Assembly (NCBI RefSeq): GCF_003443655.1
Contig: NZ_CP031941.1
Span: 5,144,501 to 5,208,500, forward strand
Direction of reading: 5' to 3'
From: Nostoc sphaeroides
Lineage (GTDB): Bacteria; Cyanobacteriota; Cyanobacteriia; Cyanobacteriales; Nostocaceae
DNA: 64,000 bases
Part shown: positions 21,655 to 30,272 of the stretch, one piece after another
How positions within the stretch are numbered: position 1 is the first letter of the stretch
Layout: every line of letters begins with the position of its first letter
Position numbers and translations under genes: made by a program
Notes under the pieces: model-generated
What the model was told of the DNA's origin: nothing
Databases searched by the model: none
The model's input: only the letters and a program-made list of their open reading frames with translations

Positions 21655-22265
21655 AGTTTTCTGCTATAGCCCACTTCCAAATCTGACCAACCGTTACACG
21701 CTCTAGAATCCCCTACAAAGCCTCTTAATCCCTTAGATGTAGCGACCTGCAATTATAAATCACCCAACCTGCAATCATCCTGGCTCAGTTGCAGTTAATC
21801 CTGGCTGAAGCACAATTATAGTTGCATTTAATCCTGGTTTGAAAATACCTTCATTGCAGGTTTGAGCAGATACTGAGAGCCGTTTCATAATTTGTCAGCG
21901 CTGATCTAGGGGTATGAGTAGCATTCACGCAGAAAACTGGGTTAAGAGATATTACATAAGCAATACAAGCATTTTTAGAAGCTGAAACCCTTATTTTATT
22001 GTTGAGCAGTGACTCGACGATCAGCAGAGCGTCAATGAACTTGGTTATCAGGAGAATCTTTATCTAATAAAGCTTTTAAGCTTAACTCGGTTTTCTGTTC
22101 CGATGATACTCATACCCCGGAATAGGGAATAGAGAATTGGGAATAGCAGCAACTTAATTCTCTTCCCCATTCCCCATGCCCTTCAGGAGTGCTGAGTTAG
22201 GAGTTATTTTTCTCCCTCATCCCCCTTATCTCCCCATTCCCCATTCCCCATTCCCCATTCCCCTA
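21655..22265. other. Repeat-bearing intergenic region
   Basis: No gene. At 21765-21845 the word AATCCTGG or CATCCTGG recurs four times with similar flanks (for example TTGCAGTTAATCCTGGCT). From 22130 to 22264 there are GGGAATA and CCCCATT tandem repeats that end right at the stop codon of the DUF4335 gene. Confidence 0.5.
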
Positions 22266-23690
22266 TTATTGATATCCCTGCCAAGGCTTAACTTCCAGCG
22301 TGCCACTAGGCTTGAATATCACTTGGAAGTGGGCGAGAGGTTCTTTATTGTTGGGAGCAGCTACATTGGAACCGTAGACAGCGTTGAACATCTGGGGAAG
22401 AGGTGTTTCGCGGAAATAGTCAAAGGCAACTTGGTTTAGTGGTTCATAGTCAGCAATTACACCATCTTTGTTGACTGCTACCCGATATTTCAAATCTCGC
22501 GTAAAGGTGGGGGTACCACTCCAGGTTTGGCGAACTGTACTATAAAGCTTCTGGTTTAAACCTTTGACTATATTAGAGTCAGTAATTTTTGCACCTACTA
22601 CCTCTGGTGTCCTAGCATACCCTCGCCAAGGGCTAACTTCTAGCACACCATTTGTATTAAATACTACTCTAAATTGGGCGATCGGTTCATTGGAAATAGA
22701 AGGGCGGCTAGCTGGATTGTAAAGTACCTTAGGTAAAGGAGTTTGCCCGACTCCTATATTTGCCTCTTTATTCACCGCTTTATAACCGACGATCGCTCCA
22801 TCCGCAGCTACACCGAGACGATAGATCAAATCCTGTTGCAATCCTGAGCGATTAGTCCAAGCTGGATGAACTTGATTGTAAACTTGACGATTCAATGCAC
22901 GCAACTGCGATGGATCAGTAATTTCTGGAACTGTATTTAAAAGTGCTTCTAAATCTTTAACAGCGGGCTTTGTATTAGCTGTGGATGTTGCTGTAGGTGT
23001 TGCTGTGGGTGTTGCAGCAGCTGTAGCTGGAGCAGTGATATTGTTTGTGGTAGAGCTAGTTTGCTGATCTGGTTTAGGCTGTGGTGGACGCATTTGGGGA
23101 GGTGGAATCAAGTTAAAAGCGATCGCAGCTACTGCTAAACTTGACACACCCACAGCAGCAGGTACAGCCTGCCTGATTACAGCCTGACTAGCACCGCCAT
23201 AGCGTCTAGTAACAGGTTGTAGTTGTAAGGAAAGTTCCGGTAAAGTTTGGGTATCAGCAAAAAACTGATCCACAGCTTCGACTAAATCAAACAACTGCAC
23301 CGTATTCAAATCTATTTCGATAGGCGGGCCTTTGGAATTGTTAGAGTTATCGAACCCCTCTGGAGCGCCTTCTGAATATATAATTAACCTATGTCGGTTG
23401 CTGTCAATTTTCCGAAACTCTACTAGCTCCGATTCCTGGTTGTGTGCCTGCGGATTGGGGACACTACTTAAAAATTCTTGGGCATAGCCACTAACAGCCC
23501 TCACCAAACTTTCAAAAAATTCCCGCCCTCCGGTTAGGGGTTGGTTGTAACCAGATAAATAACATTCTGCATTTACCAATATTGATAATTCCGGGCGCAT
23601 TTCTTGGAAATGTGCAGCCCTACTGAGATCACTTAACCCTTCTAAAAGCAGTGTACAATTAGGCAAACTGTACTTACGTTGAATGTTCAT
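22266..23690 (-). CDS. DUF4335-family cyanobacterial protein
   Basis: A 474-residue protein of a family I know only from cyanobacteria (DUF4335; opening MNIQRKYSLPNCTLLLEGLSD is typical). An N-terminal conserved domain covers about residues 1-165. A hydrophobic stretch (AVPAAVGVSSLAVAAIAFNLIPP, about 175-197) is probably a membrane anchor. A Pro/Thr/Ala linker follows, then two copies of a ~110-residue domain (about 245-350 and 370-470), each ending in LEVSPWRGY or LEVKPWQGY. Its start overlaps the stop of the DUF3038 gene (ATGA), so the pair is co-translated. Function unknown. Confidence 0.8.
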   Translation of the reverse strand: MNIQRKYSLPNCTLLLEGLSDLSRAAHFQEMRPELSILVNAECYLSGYNQPLTGGREFFESLVRAVSGYAQEFLSSVPNPQAHNQESELVEFRKIDSNRHRLIIYSEGAPEGFDNSNNSKGPPIEIDLNTVQLFDLVEAVDQFFADTQTLPELSLQLQPVTRRYGGASQAVIRQAVPAAVGVSSLAVAAIAFNLIPPPQMRPPQPKPDQQTSSTTNNITAPATAAATPTATPTATSTANTKPAVKDLEALLNTVPEITDPSQLRALNRQVYNQVHPAWTNRSGLQQDLIYRLGVAADGAIVGYKAVNKEANIGVGQTPLPKVLYNPASRPSISNEPIAQFRVVFNTNGVLEVSPWRGYARTPEVVGAKITDSNIVKGLNQKLYSTVRQTWSGTPTFTRDLKYRVAVNKDGVIADYEPLNQVAFDYFRETPLPQMFNAVYGSNVAAPNNKEPLAHFQVIFKPSGTLEVKPWQGYQ

Positions 23691-24313
23691 TCCACTTCAC
23701 CGTCAAAAAGACTAATCCAGAACCGTTGCATTCCAGCTGTACCAGTACAAAATAGTAATTGTCCTAACAAATTTATCGCTAGTTCATCTAATTTTGCATC
23801 AGAAGTTAATGCCAAGACGCCAGAACGTCGAGCATTCATCCGGCTCTTAAAATGCGCTCTAAACCGCTCTAGGTAATTAGATAGGCGCAAATTCTGTTCT
23901 AATGGAATCTGCTTTTCTTCCATTTGTTGACAGATCATTAATAACTGGCGAATCACTACAGTTAAACGCCGTGCTATGTAGCAAGCAATGACCACCAGAG
24001 CTTTTGCTTCCATGATACTTAAGGGACGGCGGATATGCGCTCTCCGTAGCGGATTAGAGCTACGCATCCGCCATAAATTCACCCTGTCTTTAACAATTCC
24101 TTTTAGATCCAACTCTTGAGCAAAAGTTAGGATTGCTTCCGAACCACCAAGCTCTAAAGCTTCAATTGCCAGTAAAATCAGGTCAATTTGCAACCTGGTT
24201 CTGCGAGGACACGTTTTAGAAGCGATCGCAGGATCTGGCAAAGTGTCCAGAACCATCGGCAGTGAATCTTGAGTTGGACTGTTGAACGGCGTTAAACTTG
24301 CTGAGACATTCAT
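23687..24313 (-). CDS. DUF3038-family cyanobacterial protein
   Basis: A 208-residue, mostly helical, basic protein of DUF3038, encoded just ahead of its constant partner DUF4335 with a 4-base overlap. Conserved text includes RTRLQIDLILLAIEALELGGSEAIL and RRPLSIMEAKALVVIACYIARRL (about residues 100-122). There is no clear membrane segment or enzyme motif. The fixed gene order suggests a physical complex; no function is known to me. Confidence 0.8.
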   Translation of the reverse strand: MNVSASLTPFNSPTQDSLPMVLDTLPDPAIASKTCPRRTRLQIDLILLAIEALELGGSEAILTFAQELDLKGIVKDRVNLWRMRSSNPLRRAHIRRPLSIMEAKALVVIACYIARRLTVVIRQLLMICQQMEEKQIPLEQNLRLSNYLERFRAHFKSRMNARRSGVLALTSDAKLDELAINLLGQLLFCTGTAGMQRFWISLFDGEVE

Positions 24314-24740
24314 TCTATAAATACCTTGTGCGGTTCCAACAGACTAGATAAAACAAACAAATTTAAGATCGGTAGCCAAGACTTGAGCATTAAACTTGTA
24401 GCAGTAGCATGGCTACCTGATATATACATTACTTAACTCTTTCTACTCAAAGTTTTCCCTATATTGAAATCAAAATTTTAAAACATAACTTAATTCACCT
24501 CATTTATTTAGCGCAATACCTCTTCTAGCTTGATTTAAATCCTAATTATCGTCAATAAACGGCGAAGCTTCAGCCTCGACCCCCAGCGTATGACATTATA
24601 GTGTACGATTTTTCAGGTATCTGAAATTAGGCATTAGGCATTGGGCATCGGTTATTAATTGCTCTCCCTCATCTCCCTCATCTCCCCCTGCCTCCCCTGC
24701 TCCCCCATCTGCCCATTCCCCACTCCCCACTCCCCATTTT
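24314..24740. other. Divergent intergenic region with CTCCC-type repeats
   Basis: AT-rich between 24314 and 24600, then CATCTCCCT and CCCCACT repeats from 24660 to 24735 that run up to the apt start codon. The repeat therefore occupies the place of the apt ribosome binding site. Confidence 0.55.
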
Positions 24741-25259
24741 ATGGATTTGAAGTCTCTCGTTCGTGACATCCCAGATTTCCCTAAACCCGGAATTTTATTT
24801 CGGGATATTACTACCCTGCTGCGTGATCCAGAAGGACTGCGCTACACTATTGACTTTCTAGCACAAAAATGCAATGAAGCTGGGATAACGGCGGATTATG
24901 TCATTGGTATAGAGTCGAGGGGATTTATTTTTGGTTCACCTCTGGCTTATAAATTAGGATCTGGTTTTATTCCCGTCCGCAAAAAAGGTAAGTTACCAGC
25001 AGCCGTTCATTCAATTGAATATGAACTAGAGTATGGTACAGACTGCCTAGAAGTGCATCAAGACGGTTTACACCAAGGTAGCCGAATTTTAATTGTGGAC
25101 GATTTGATTGCCACAGGTGGAACTGCGAGTGCAACAGCAAAGTTAGTGCAGAAGATTGGCTGCGAACTAGTAGGATTTGGGTTTATTATCGAGCTACAGG
25201 ATTTAGAAGGGCGTAAATATCTGCCAGACGTGCCGATTATCTCTCTAATAGAATATTAG
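24741..25259 (+). CDS. apt: Adenine phosphoribosyltransferase
   Basis: A 172-residue cytosolic salvage enzyme that makes AMP from adenine and PRPP. The PRPP-binding loop is [16 protein letters not shown] (about residues 116-131), and [14 protein letters not shown] and RKKGKLPA match Apt. Length is typical. It is preceded by repeat DNA rather than a Shine-Dalgarno sequence. The permease gene follows 73 bases later across another repeat block. Confidence 0.95.
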   Translation: MDLKSLVRDIPDFPKPGILFRDITTLLRDPEGLRYTIDFLAQKCNEAGITADYVIGIESRGFIFGSPLAYKLGSGFIPVRKKGKLPAAVHSIEYELEYGTDCLEVHQDGLHQGSRILIVDDLIATGGTASATAKLVQKIGCELVGFGFIIELQDLEGRKYLPDVPIISLIEY

Positions 25260-25262
25260 TTA

Positions 25263-25335
25263 TTTGTTATTGGTCATTAGCAAAGGACAAATGACCAATG
25301 ACAGATGACAAAGGACAAAGGACAAAGGACAAATG
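25263..25335. repeat. AATGACA/AAGGACA heptamer array upstream of permease gene
   Basis: About nine heptamers (AATGACC, AATGACA, AAGGACA). The ATG of the next gene is the ATG of the last AATGACA unit. Confidence 0.85.
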
Positions 25336-26379
25336 ACATCTACGAGAATTTCCTTGGAGACAGGTCGGGATTGGCTAATAACGCTAGTCACGAGTGAAAC
25401 TTTTGTTTATGTAGGAAAGCGTGTATTGCAGGCATTACTGACTTTGTTGTTGGCGTCAGCGTTGTCGTTTTTCATTATTCAACTCGCTCCAGGAGATTAT
25501 GTAGATACGCTGCGGCAAAATCCGAAGATATCACCAGAAAGAATTGAAGAAATCAAGCGACAATTTGGTTTGGATAAATCTTGGCCAGAACAATTTGGGC
25601 TATGGCTATGGCGAATCTTGACAAAAGGTGATTTTGGCACAAGTTTTATTTATCAACGTTCAGTAGCATCGCTGTTGTGGGAACGAGTACCAGCGACTTT
25701 GCTATTAGCGATCGCATCTTTAATTGTCACATGGGCGATCGCCATCCCTCTGGGAATCTTTGCTGCTGTTAACCAAAATAAGCTATCAGACCGGGTTTTA
25801 CAGGTAATTAGCTATGCCGGACAAGGCTTTCCCAGTTTCATCACTGCCTTAGCGCTGCTGGTTTTTGCCCAAATCACCTCTCCTGTGTTCCCAGTGGGTA
25901 GCATGACTAGCATTAATCACTCAGAACTAACGTGGTTTGGCAAAATCTTAGATATCGGCTGGCACATGATTTTACCCACGATCGCTCTCTCAATTACTAG
26001 TTTTGCTGGTTTACAACGCATCACTCGCGGTGAATTATTGGATGTGCTGCGTCAAGATTACATCCAAACGGCTCGTGCTAAAGGATTGCCAGAAAACCGT
26101 GTAATCTACGTTCATGCACTCCGCAACGCCATAAATCCCTTGATTACCTTATTGGGTTTTGAATTAGCTGGTTTATTAAATGGTGCTTTCATTGCCGAAT
26201 TTTTCTTCAACTGGCCCGGTTTAGGGAGGTTGACTCTACAAGCTTTACAAGCTCAAGATTTATATTTGTTAATGGCAAGCTTGGTAATGGGCGCAGTCTT
26301 GCTGATTGCTGGTAATTTAATCGCCGATTTAATGTTAAAAGCTGCCGATCCACGCATTCGCCTAGAAAATCTCAATTAG
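25333..26379 (+). CDS. DppB/OppB-type ABC transporter permease
   Basis: A 348-residue inner-membrane permease of peptide/nickel-type importers with about six helices. Family signs are the N-terminal helix ALSFFIIQLAPGDYVD, RFGLDK-like segment IKRQFGLDKSWPEQF, and the cytoplasmic coupling loop RQDYIQTARAKGLPENRVIYVHALRNAINPLI (about residues 238-270). Only this subunit is present; no binding protein, second permease or ATPase is adjacent, so they must be elsewhere. The start lies in a heptamer repeat; a later start would still keep the first helix near residue 30. Confidence 0.9.
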   Translation: MTSTRISLETGRDWLITLVTSETFVYVGKRVLQALLTLLLASALSFFIIQLAPGDYVDTLRQNPKISPERIEEIKRQFGLDKSWPEQFGLWLWRILTKGDFGTSFIYQRSVASLLWERVPATLLLAIASLIVTWAIAIPLGIFAAVNQNKLSDRVLQVISYAGQGFPSFITALALLVFAQITSPVFPVGSMTSINHSELTWFGKILDIGWHMILPTIALSITSFAGLQRITRGELLDVLRQDYIQTARAKGLPENRVIYVHALRNAINPLITLLGFELAGLLNGAFIAEFFFNWPGLGRLTLQALQAQDLYLLMASLVMGAVLLIAGNLIADLMLKAADPRIRLENLN

Positions 26380-26440
26380 TCATTAGTCATTAGTCATTAG
26401 TCATTAGTCATTAGTCATTAGTCATTAGTCATTAGTCATT
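26379..26440. repeat. TTAGTCA heptamer tandem array
   Basis: About eight perfect copies of TTAGTCA directly after the permease stop codon. Confidence 0.95.
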
Positions 26441-26538
26441 GGTTTAACGAACTTTGGGGGTTTAAGTCCCCAGCAAGACAGGCAGCGCGTTTTGTGTCGG
26501 GGTATAAATCCCCGTCACAAAACGTAATTGCGAATTGT
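26441..26538. repeat. Dispersed 98-bp repeat RE2, copy A
   Basis: Begins GGTTTAACGAACTTTGGGGG and ends near TAATTGCGAATTG. A diverged, inverted copy lies at 47127-47224 inside the methyltransferase remnant. It contains the palindrome GGGGTATAAATCCCC. Confidence 0.85.
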
Positions 26539-26568
26539 TTTAACCCCACTCTCCCCATCCTCATCTCT

Positions 26569-26850
26569 ATGCTGTCCGAAGTCTATTACTTGGTGCGCTC
26601 AAAAACTGACGGTAATTATCTCATAGCTCGTCCTGACACCGAAACATCAGGTTATTTATTGCTGTTTCAGGAAAACTTTGATGCCCTTAGCTATCTCAAC
26701 ACCCACGCAGCAGAAGTGGCAAATCGCTTTACTGTGGAATCTATTCCACGTACACAGTTAGGAAACTTGCTCAAACGCTGGGGTTTTAGCGGTGTGGGTA
26801 TTGTGACTGACCCGTTATTGCCCAAGGTTGAGTTTTTACAGCACAGTTAA
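26569..26850 (+). CDS. Small conserved hypothetical protein
   Basis: A 93-residue soluble protein (start ATG at 26569; the frame is open further upstream, but that part is repeat DNA). It contains VRSKTDGNYLIARP, an Asp/Phe-rich middle and LLKRWGFSGVGIVTDP near the C terminus. I do not recognise the family and no motif points to an enzyme. It stands alone. Confidence 0.55.
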   Translation: MLSEVYYLVRSKTDGNYLIARPDTETSGYLLLFQENFDALSYLNTHAAEVANRFTVESIPRTQLGNLLKRWGFSGVGIVTDPLLPKVEFLQHS

Positions 26851-26931
26851 GCTGTACTTTCTATTTGTTAATTGCATATCGATCATAAATGTTGGGTTTC
26901 GTTCCTCAACTAGCAAGAGGAGCGATCGCAC

Positions 26932-27497
26932 TTAATAAAACCAATTTTCTAATTGAAGTTCTTGAAAATCGGCATAGTCTGAAACATTATTTGTTACCAA
27001 AATCAGACCATTTACTTTTGCGATCGCTGCAATCTGTCCATCTGGATACGCGGGAGTTTTTCCTATAGTTACCAGTCGCGCTCTTTCTAAAGCAAACCAT
27101 TCGGCTCCCACGTTATCATAGGGCAGGATAGCAATACTGCTCGGATAAGCAGGGGAGGCAGGGGAAGCAGGGGAGGCAGGGGAGGCAAAAACTCAACGCC
27201 AGCCTCCATTTCTCCCCCAGCTATTGAACAGCTTGCCTCAACCAAGAAATTCCTTAACCGAGCAGTATTGGGCAGGATAGGAATATTTGGCTGGACTATA
27301 TGCAAGAGGTACTGCTCAATTCTCTCTCGCCTTTTAGAAGTGGGCAGACGATAGCAACCAAATAGCAATTCATGCCAAGTAACCGAAGCAATAGCAAATT
27401 CCCCTTGATACTGTTGCAACCTTTGGATAACTGCTGGATTTGGTTGTGGTCTTAATGACTCAGAGATGACGTTAGTATCCAGTAAAAAGCGGCTCAC
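26932..27497 (-). pseudogene. VapC-type PIN-domain toxin, interrupted by a MITE
   Basis: PIN ribonuclease of a VapBC-type module. N-terminal part: FLLDTNVISESLRP with the first acidic residue, and SVTWHELLFGCYRL. Translation from GTG (27497) runs into the inserted element and ends at 27087. The C-terminal part (VGAEWFALERARL, PDGQIAAIAKVNGLILVTNNVSDY) lies beyond it and stops at 26932. Removing the element and one 10-bp target copy joins ILP to YDNVGAEW in one frame, rebuilding a full-length toxin of about 138 residues. As it stands the active-site Asp residues of the second half are lost, so the toxin should be inactive. The GTG overlaps the antitoxin stop. Confidence 0.9.
27132..27270. mobile_element. 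139-bp MITE (IS4-like ends) in vapC
   Basis: Perfect 13-bp terminal inverted repeats CAATACTGCTCGG, with a 10-bp target duplication GGCAGGATAG (27122-27131 and 27271-27280). No coding capacity. The interior carries GGGGAGGCA repeats and one longer end (CTTAACCGAGCAGTATTG). The 10-bp duplication fits IS4-family transposition. The parent element is not in the window. Confidence 0.92.
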
Positions 27498-27775
27498 AAG
27501 ATGATCTCTCGTCCAGGAGACTTGTCGCGTACATCTTTCCAAACCTCATCGGGATCAATCTCGGTTCCTTCTTCTATGAGTTCTTGACGAAATCGCTCCA
27601 CAGATTCCCAAAAATCCGGCTTTCCATGCAACAAACGCTGATATTCAGCCGCAGGTAGAATCACAGCAACTTGCTGCCCCTGTTGCGTAATTTGTACCGA
27701 TTCGCCTTGTTCAATTCCCTGAAAAATTTTATCTAGATTCTTAGGAACTTGCTCAATTGAATACTCCTGAGACAT
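27494..27775 (-). CDS. Phd/YefM-type antitoxin
   Basis: A 93-residue antitoxin (start chosen at MSQEYSIEQVP; ATG at 27775 with GGTGAAAG just upstream; an earlier ATG at 27799 is possible). The N-terminal half is a Phd/YefM DNA-binding fold (LDKIFQGIEQGESVQITQQGQQVAVILPAAEYQRLL); the acidic C-terminal tail (IEEGTEIDPDEVWKDV) would wrap the toxin. Its stop overlaps the vapC GTG start (GTGA). Because the toxin is broken, the antitoxin is now an orphan. Confidence 0.85.
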   Translation of the reverse strand: MSQEYSIEQVPKNLDKIFQGIEQGESVQITQQGQQVAVILPAAEYQRLLHGKPDFWESVERFRQELIEEGTEIDPDEVWKDVRDKSPGREIIL

Positions 27776-27853
27776 TGCGCTTTCACCTGTGTGCATCACT
27801 ATTTATTGAAAATTACGAATAGTAAAAAATTACAGCAATTGTGCAAACTTGTA

Positions 27854-28420
27854 TTAAGTAAATAAGGATGCGATCGCACAAGTAAAATCAGGCAATATGG
27901 GTGAATTCAACTCATCACCATTGAACAACGTAGCAACTAACTTTAAACTCGCTTGTTCACGTCGATAAACTTCCACCTGTTGGTTGCGCCAATCCACAAT
28001 CCAATATTCCCTAACACCTCTTGCTGAGTAAAGCTTTAGTTTAAGTTCCCTGTCCCGCTTTTCATTTTCAATACCAGCAGATAGAACCTCTACTACAAGT
28101 TCTGGCGCACCAGTCAAATGTCCCGCCTCGTCTAAAAGTAGGGGCAATCTCTCATTGCCAGCCCAGACAACATCAGGAATCACATTATCATTATCGCCAA
28201 AAATTATGCCTGGAGCAGGTACGACCTGTCCCAAAGAAGTAGCTTGTGACCAGGTATCCAATGGAGCAATAATTCTGGCACAGACTTTTTGATGATTCCA
28301 GTGAGGCACTCTGGTCACAAACAATTCTCCGTCAATTATTTCATAGCGGTTCCCGTTATCTGGAAACAACTCTAAATCGGCGGTAGTCCAGCGCACTCTC
28401 TCAGATATTGGCTGGTTCAT
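27854..28420 (-). CDS. Uma2-family (DUF820) endonuclease-like protein
   Basis: A 188-residue protein of the Uma2/DUF820 family, which is very abundant in cyanobacteria and has a PD-(D/E)XK restriction-like fold. Visible blocks are RYEIIDGELFVTRVPHWNHQ, PAPGIIFGDNDNVIPDVVW (catalytic Asp region), APELVVEVLSAG with the E-x-L/V pair, and the Lys of KLKLYSARGVREYWIVDW. The fold is well supported, but biological roles of most members are unknown. Single gene. Confidence 0.85.
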   Translation of the reverse strand: MNQPISERVRWTTADLELFPDNGNRYEIIDGELFVTRVPHWNHQKVCARIIAPLDTWSQATSLGQVVPAPGIIFGDNDNVIPDVVWAGNERLPLLLDEAGHLTGAPELVVEVLSAGIENEKRDRELKLKLYSARGVREYWIVDWRNQQVEVYRREQASLKLVATLFNGDELNSPILPDFTCAIASLFT

Positions 28421-28472
28421 AAATCATTTTTGTTAGGGGATTTACCTATTTTAGACGGATTGGGCATGGGGC

Positions 28473-28515
28473 ATTAGTTGGGAGTTAGGAGTTAGAAGTT
28501 AGGAGTTAAGAGTTA
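28473..28515. repeat. GTTAGGA heptamer array
   Basis: Short imperfect array of GTTAGGA/GTTAGAA units between the Uma2 gene and the end of purF. Confidence 0.8.
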
Positions 28516-28567
28516 TTACTCACCCCTTGCTCTTCCTACTCCCTCATCTCCCTAATGCTAGTAGGCT

Positions 28568-30067
28568 CTACACCACTACCTTTTCTAAACTCAACTTAGA
28601 ACGCTTCACTTGCTCAGGAATCGCTACGGGATAATCTCCAGTAAAACAGGCAGAGCAGAAACTATTGGTGTCTTCTCGTGTCGCTTCTAGCATTCCTTCC
28701 CAACTGAGATAGGCGAGGCTGTCTACTTCCAGTTGCTTGGCAATTTCCGCTACTGACTTGGTAGCAGCAATCAGCTGATCCTGAGAATCGGTATCGATGC
28801 CATAGAAGCAAGGATGAGTTACTGGCGGAGAAGAAATTCGCATGTGTACTTCCACTGCACCCGCTTCACGCAAGGTTTTAACCAATTTACGGCTAGTAGT
28901 ACCCCGCACAATCGAGTCATCAACAATAATTACTCGTTTACCCGCCAGCACATCTTTAAGCGGGTTAAGTTTCATGCGGATACCCGACTCGCGCATGGTT
29001 TGGGTTGGCTGAATAAAGGTTCGTCCAACATAGCGATTTTTAATCAGTCCTTCGGCGTAAGCTACACCAGAAGCTTGAGAAAATCCGATCGCAGCTGGGA
29101 TACCTGAATCAGGAACACCAAAGACAATATCGGCATCTACAAAGGATTCTTTAGCTAGTTGATGTCCTAAGCGCATCCGATAGCTGTACAAACTCTCGTT
29201 GTGCATGACGCTATCAGGACGAGCAAAGTAAATCATCTCAAAGATACACAATTTCCTCTGGGGCTTTTGGCTCCAATGATAGGAAGCTAAACCGGATTCA
29301 GTAATCCAAACTAATTCACCTGGTTCTACGTCTCGCAGGTATTCGGCTCCAATGATGTCTAAACCACAAGTCTCGGAAGCCAAAACGTAACGAACTGGAT
29401 TACCAGCCAAAGTGCCAATTACTAGAGGGCGAATGCCATTGGTATCACGGACACCCATAACGCCGTTAGGAGTGCCAATAACTAAACTAAAGGCTCCTTG
29501 GCAACGATGGAATGCTTGAATGGAACCTTCTAGCCAATCTGCACCAGCGTTGATTGCTTCTGCGATCGCAAAAGCGATCATTTCTGAGTCTGTTGTCGTG
29601 ATTAAGTTGCATTTTTTCTCAAGCAATTCTTGACGCAATTGCACGGTATTGACTAAATTGCCATTATGTGCTAGGGCTAATGAACCTAAACGAGTTTCCA
29701 GTACTGCGGGTTGGGCATTAACTTTGCGGCTAGAACCTGTGGTGGAATAACGAGTGTGACCAACAGCAAGGCTACCAGGCAACTGATCCAAAATGGATTC
29801 ATTAAAAACTTGAGACACCAAGCCCATATCTTTGTGGAGGTGGACTTGTGTACCCTCAAAGGTGGCAATACCGGCTGATTCTTGACCCCGATGCTGGAGG
29901 GCATACAATCCAAAGTAGGTCAGTTTAGCAACGTTTTCTCCTGGTGCGTAGATGCCAAAAACACCACAAGCTTCTTCTGGCTTGTCAGGCTGATTTTCAT
30001 GACTATTGATTGGGTTGTTGGTCTGGTCGGGGTATTCATCCGAAGTGACAGAATGAATGGAAATCAT
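28568..30067 (-). CDS. purF: Amidophosphoribosyltransferase
   Basis: First enzyme of purine synthesis: glutamine plus PRPP to phosphoribosylamine. 499 residues. The N-terminal Ntn glutaminase starts at Cys34 (EEACGVFGIY) after a propeptide of about 33 residues, which must be removed; LQHRGQESAG and GNLVNT follow. The C-terminal PRT domain has VIIVDDSIVRGTTSRKLV (about residues 377-394). Iron-sulphur ligand cysteines typical of the Bacillus-type enzyme are seen in the C-terminal part (SFCSACFTGDYP). It follows purL by about 200 bases, including repeats. Confidence 0.96.
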   Translation of the reverse strand: MISIHSVTSDEYPDQTNNPINSHENQPDKPEEACGVFGIYAPGENVAKLTYFGLYALQHRGQESAGIATFEGTQVHLHKDMGLVSQVFNESILDQLPGSLAVGHTRYSTTGSSRKVNAQPAVLETRLGSLALAHNGNLVNTVQLRQELLEKKCNLITTTDSEMIAFAIAEAINAGADWLEGSIQAFHRCQGAFSLVIGTPNGVMGVRDTNGIRPLVIGTLAGNPVRYVLASETCGLDIIGAEYLRDVEPGELVWITESGLASYHWSQKPQRKLCIFEMIYFARPDSVMHNESLYSYRMRLGHQLAKESFVDADIVFGVPDSGIPAAIGFSQASGVAYAEGLIKNRYVGRTFIQPTQTMRESGIRMKLNPLKDVLAGKRVIIVDDSIVRGTTSRKLVKTLREAGAVEVHMRISSPPVTHPCFYGIDTDSQDQLIAATKSVAEIAKQLEVDSLAYLSWEGMLEATREDTNSFCSACFTGDYPVAIPEQVKRSKLSLEKVVV

Positions 30068-30202
30068 GGTAGCTTTGCTCCTGGTGGGGGGGTCAAGTCA
30101 CTGGGATTATGTGTATAGATAGTTGTAGCTTTCTTAATAAATCTTTAACCATCTATTAAAACAGTACCGTAATAATGCTCAGGGATGCTAATAAAAAAGT
30201 GA

Positions 30203-30269
30203 AGAGTTAGAAGTTAGGAGTTAGGAGTTATGCTGTTTATTCCTAACTCCTCACTTTCAACTCCTAACT
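30203..30269. repeat. GTTAGGA array with inverted copy
   Basis: GTTAGGAGTTAGGAG followed by CCTAACTCC units; the two orientations can pair, giving a hairpin between purL and purF. Confidence 0.8.
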
Positions 30270-30272
30270 TCT

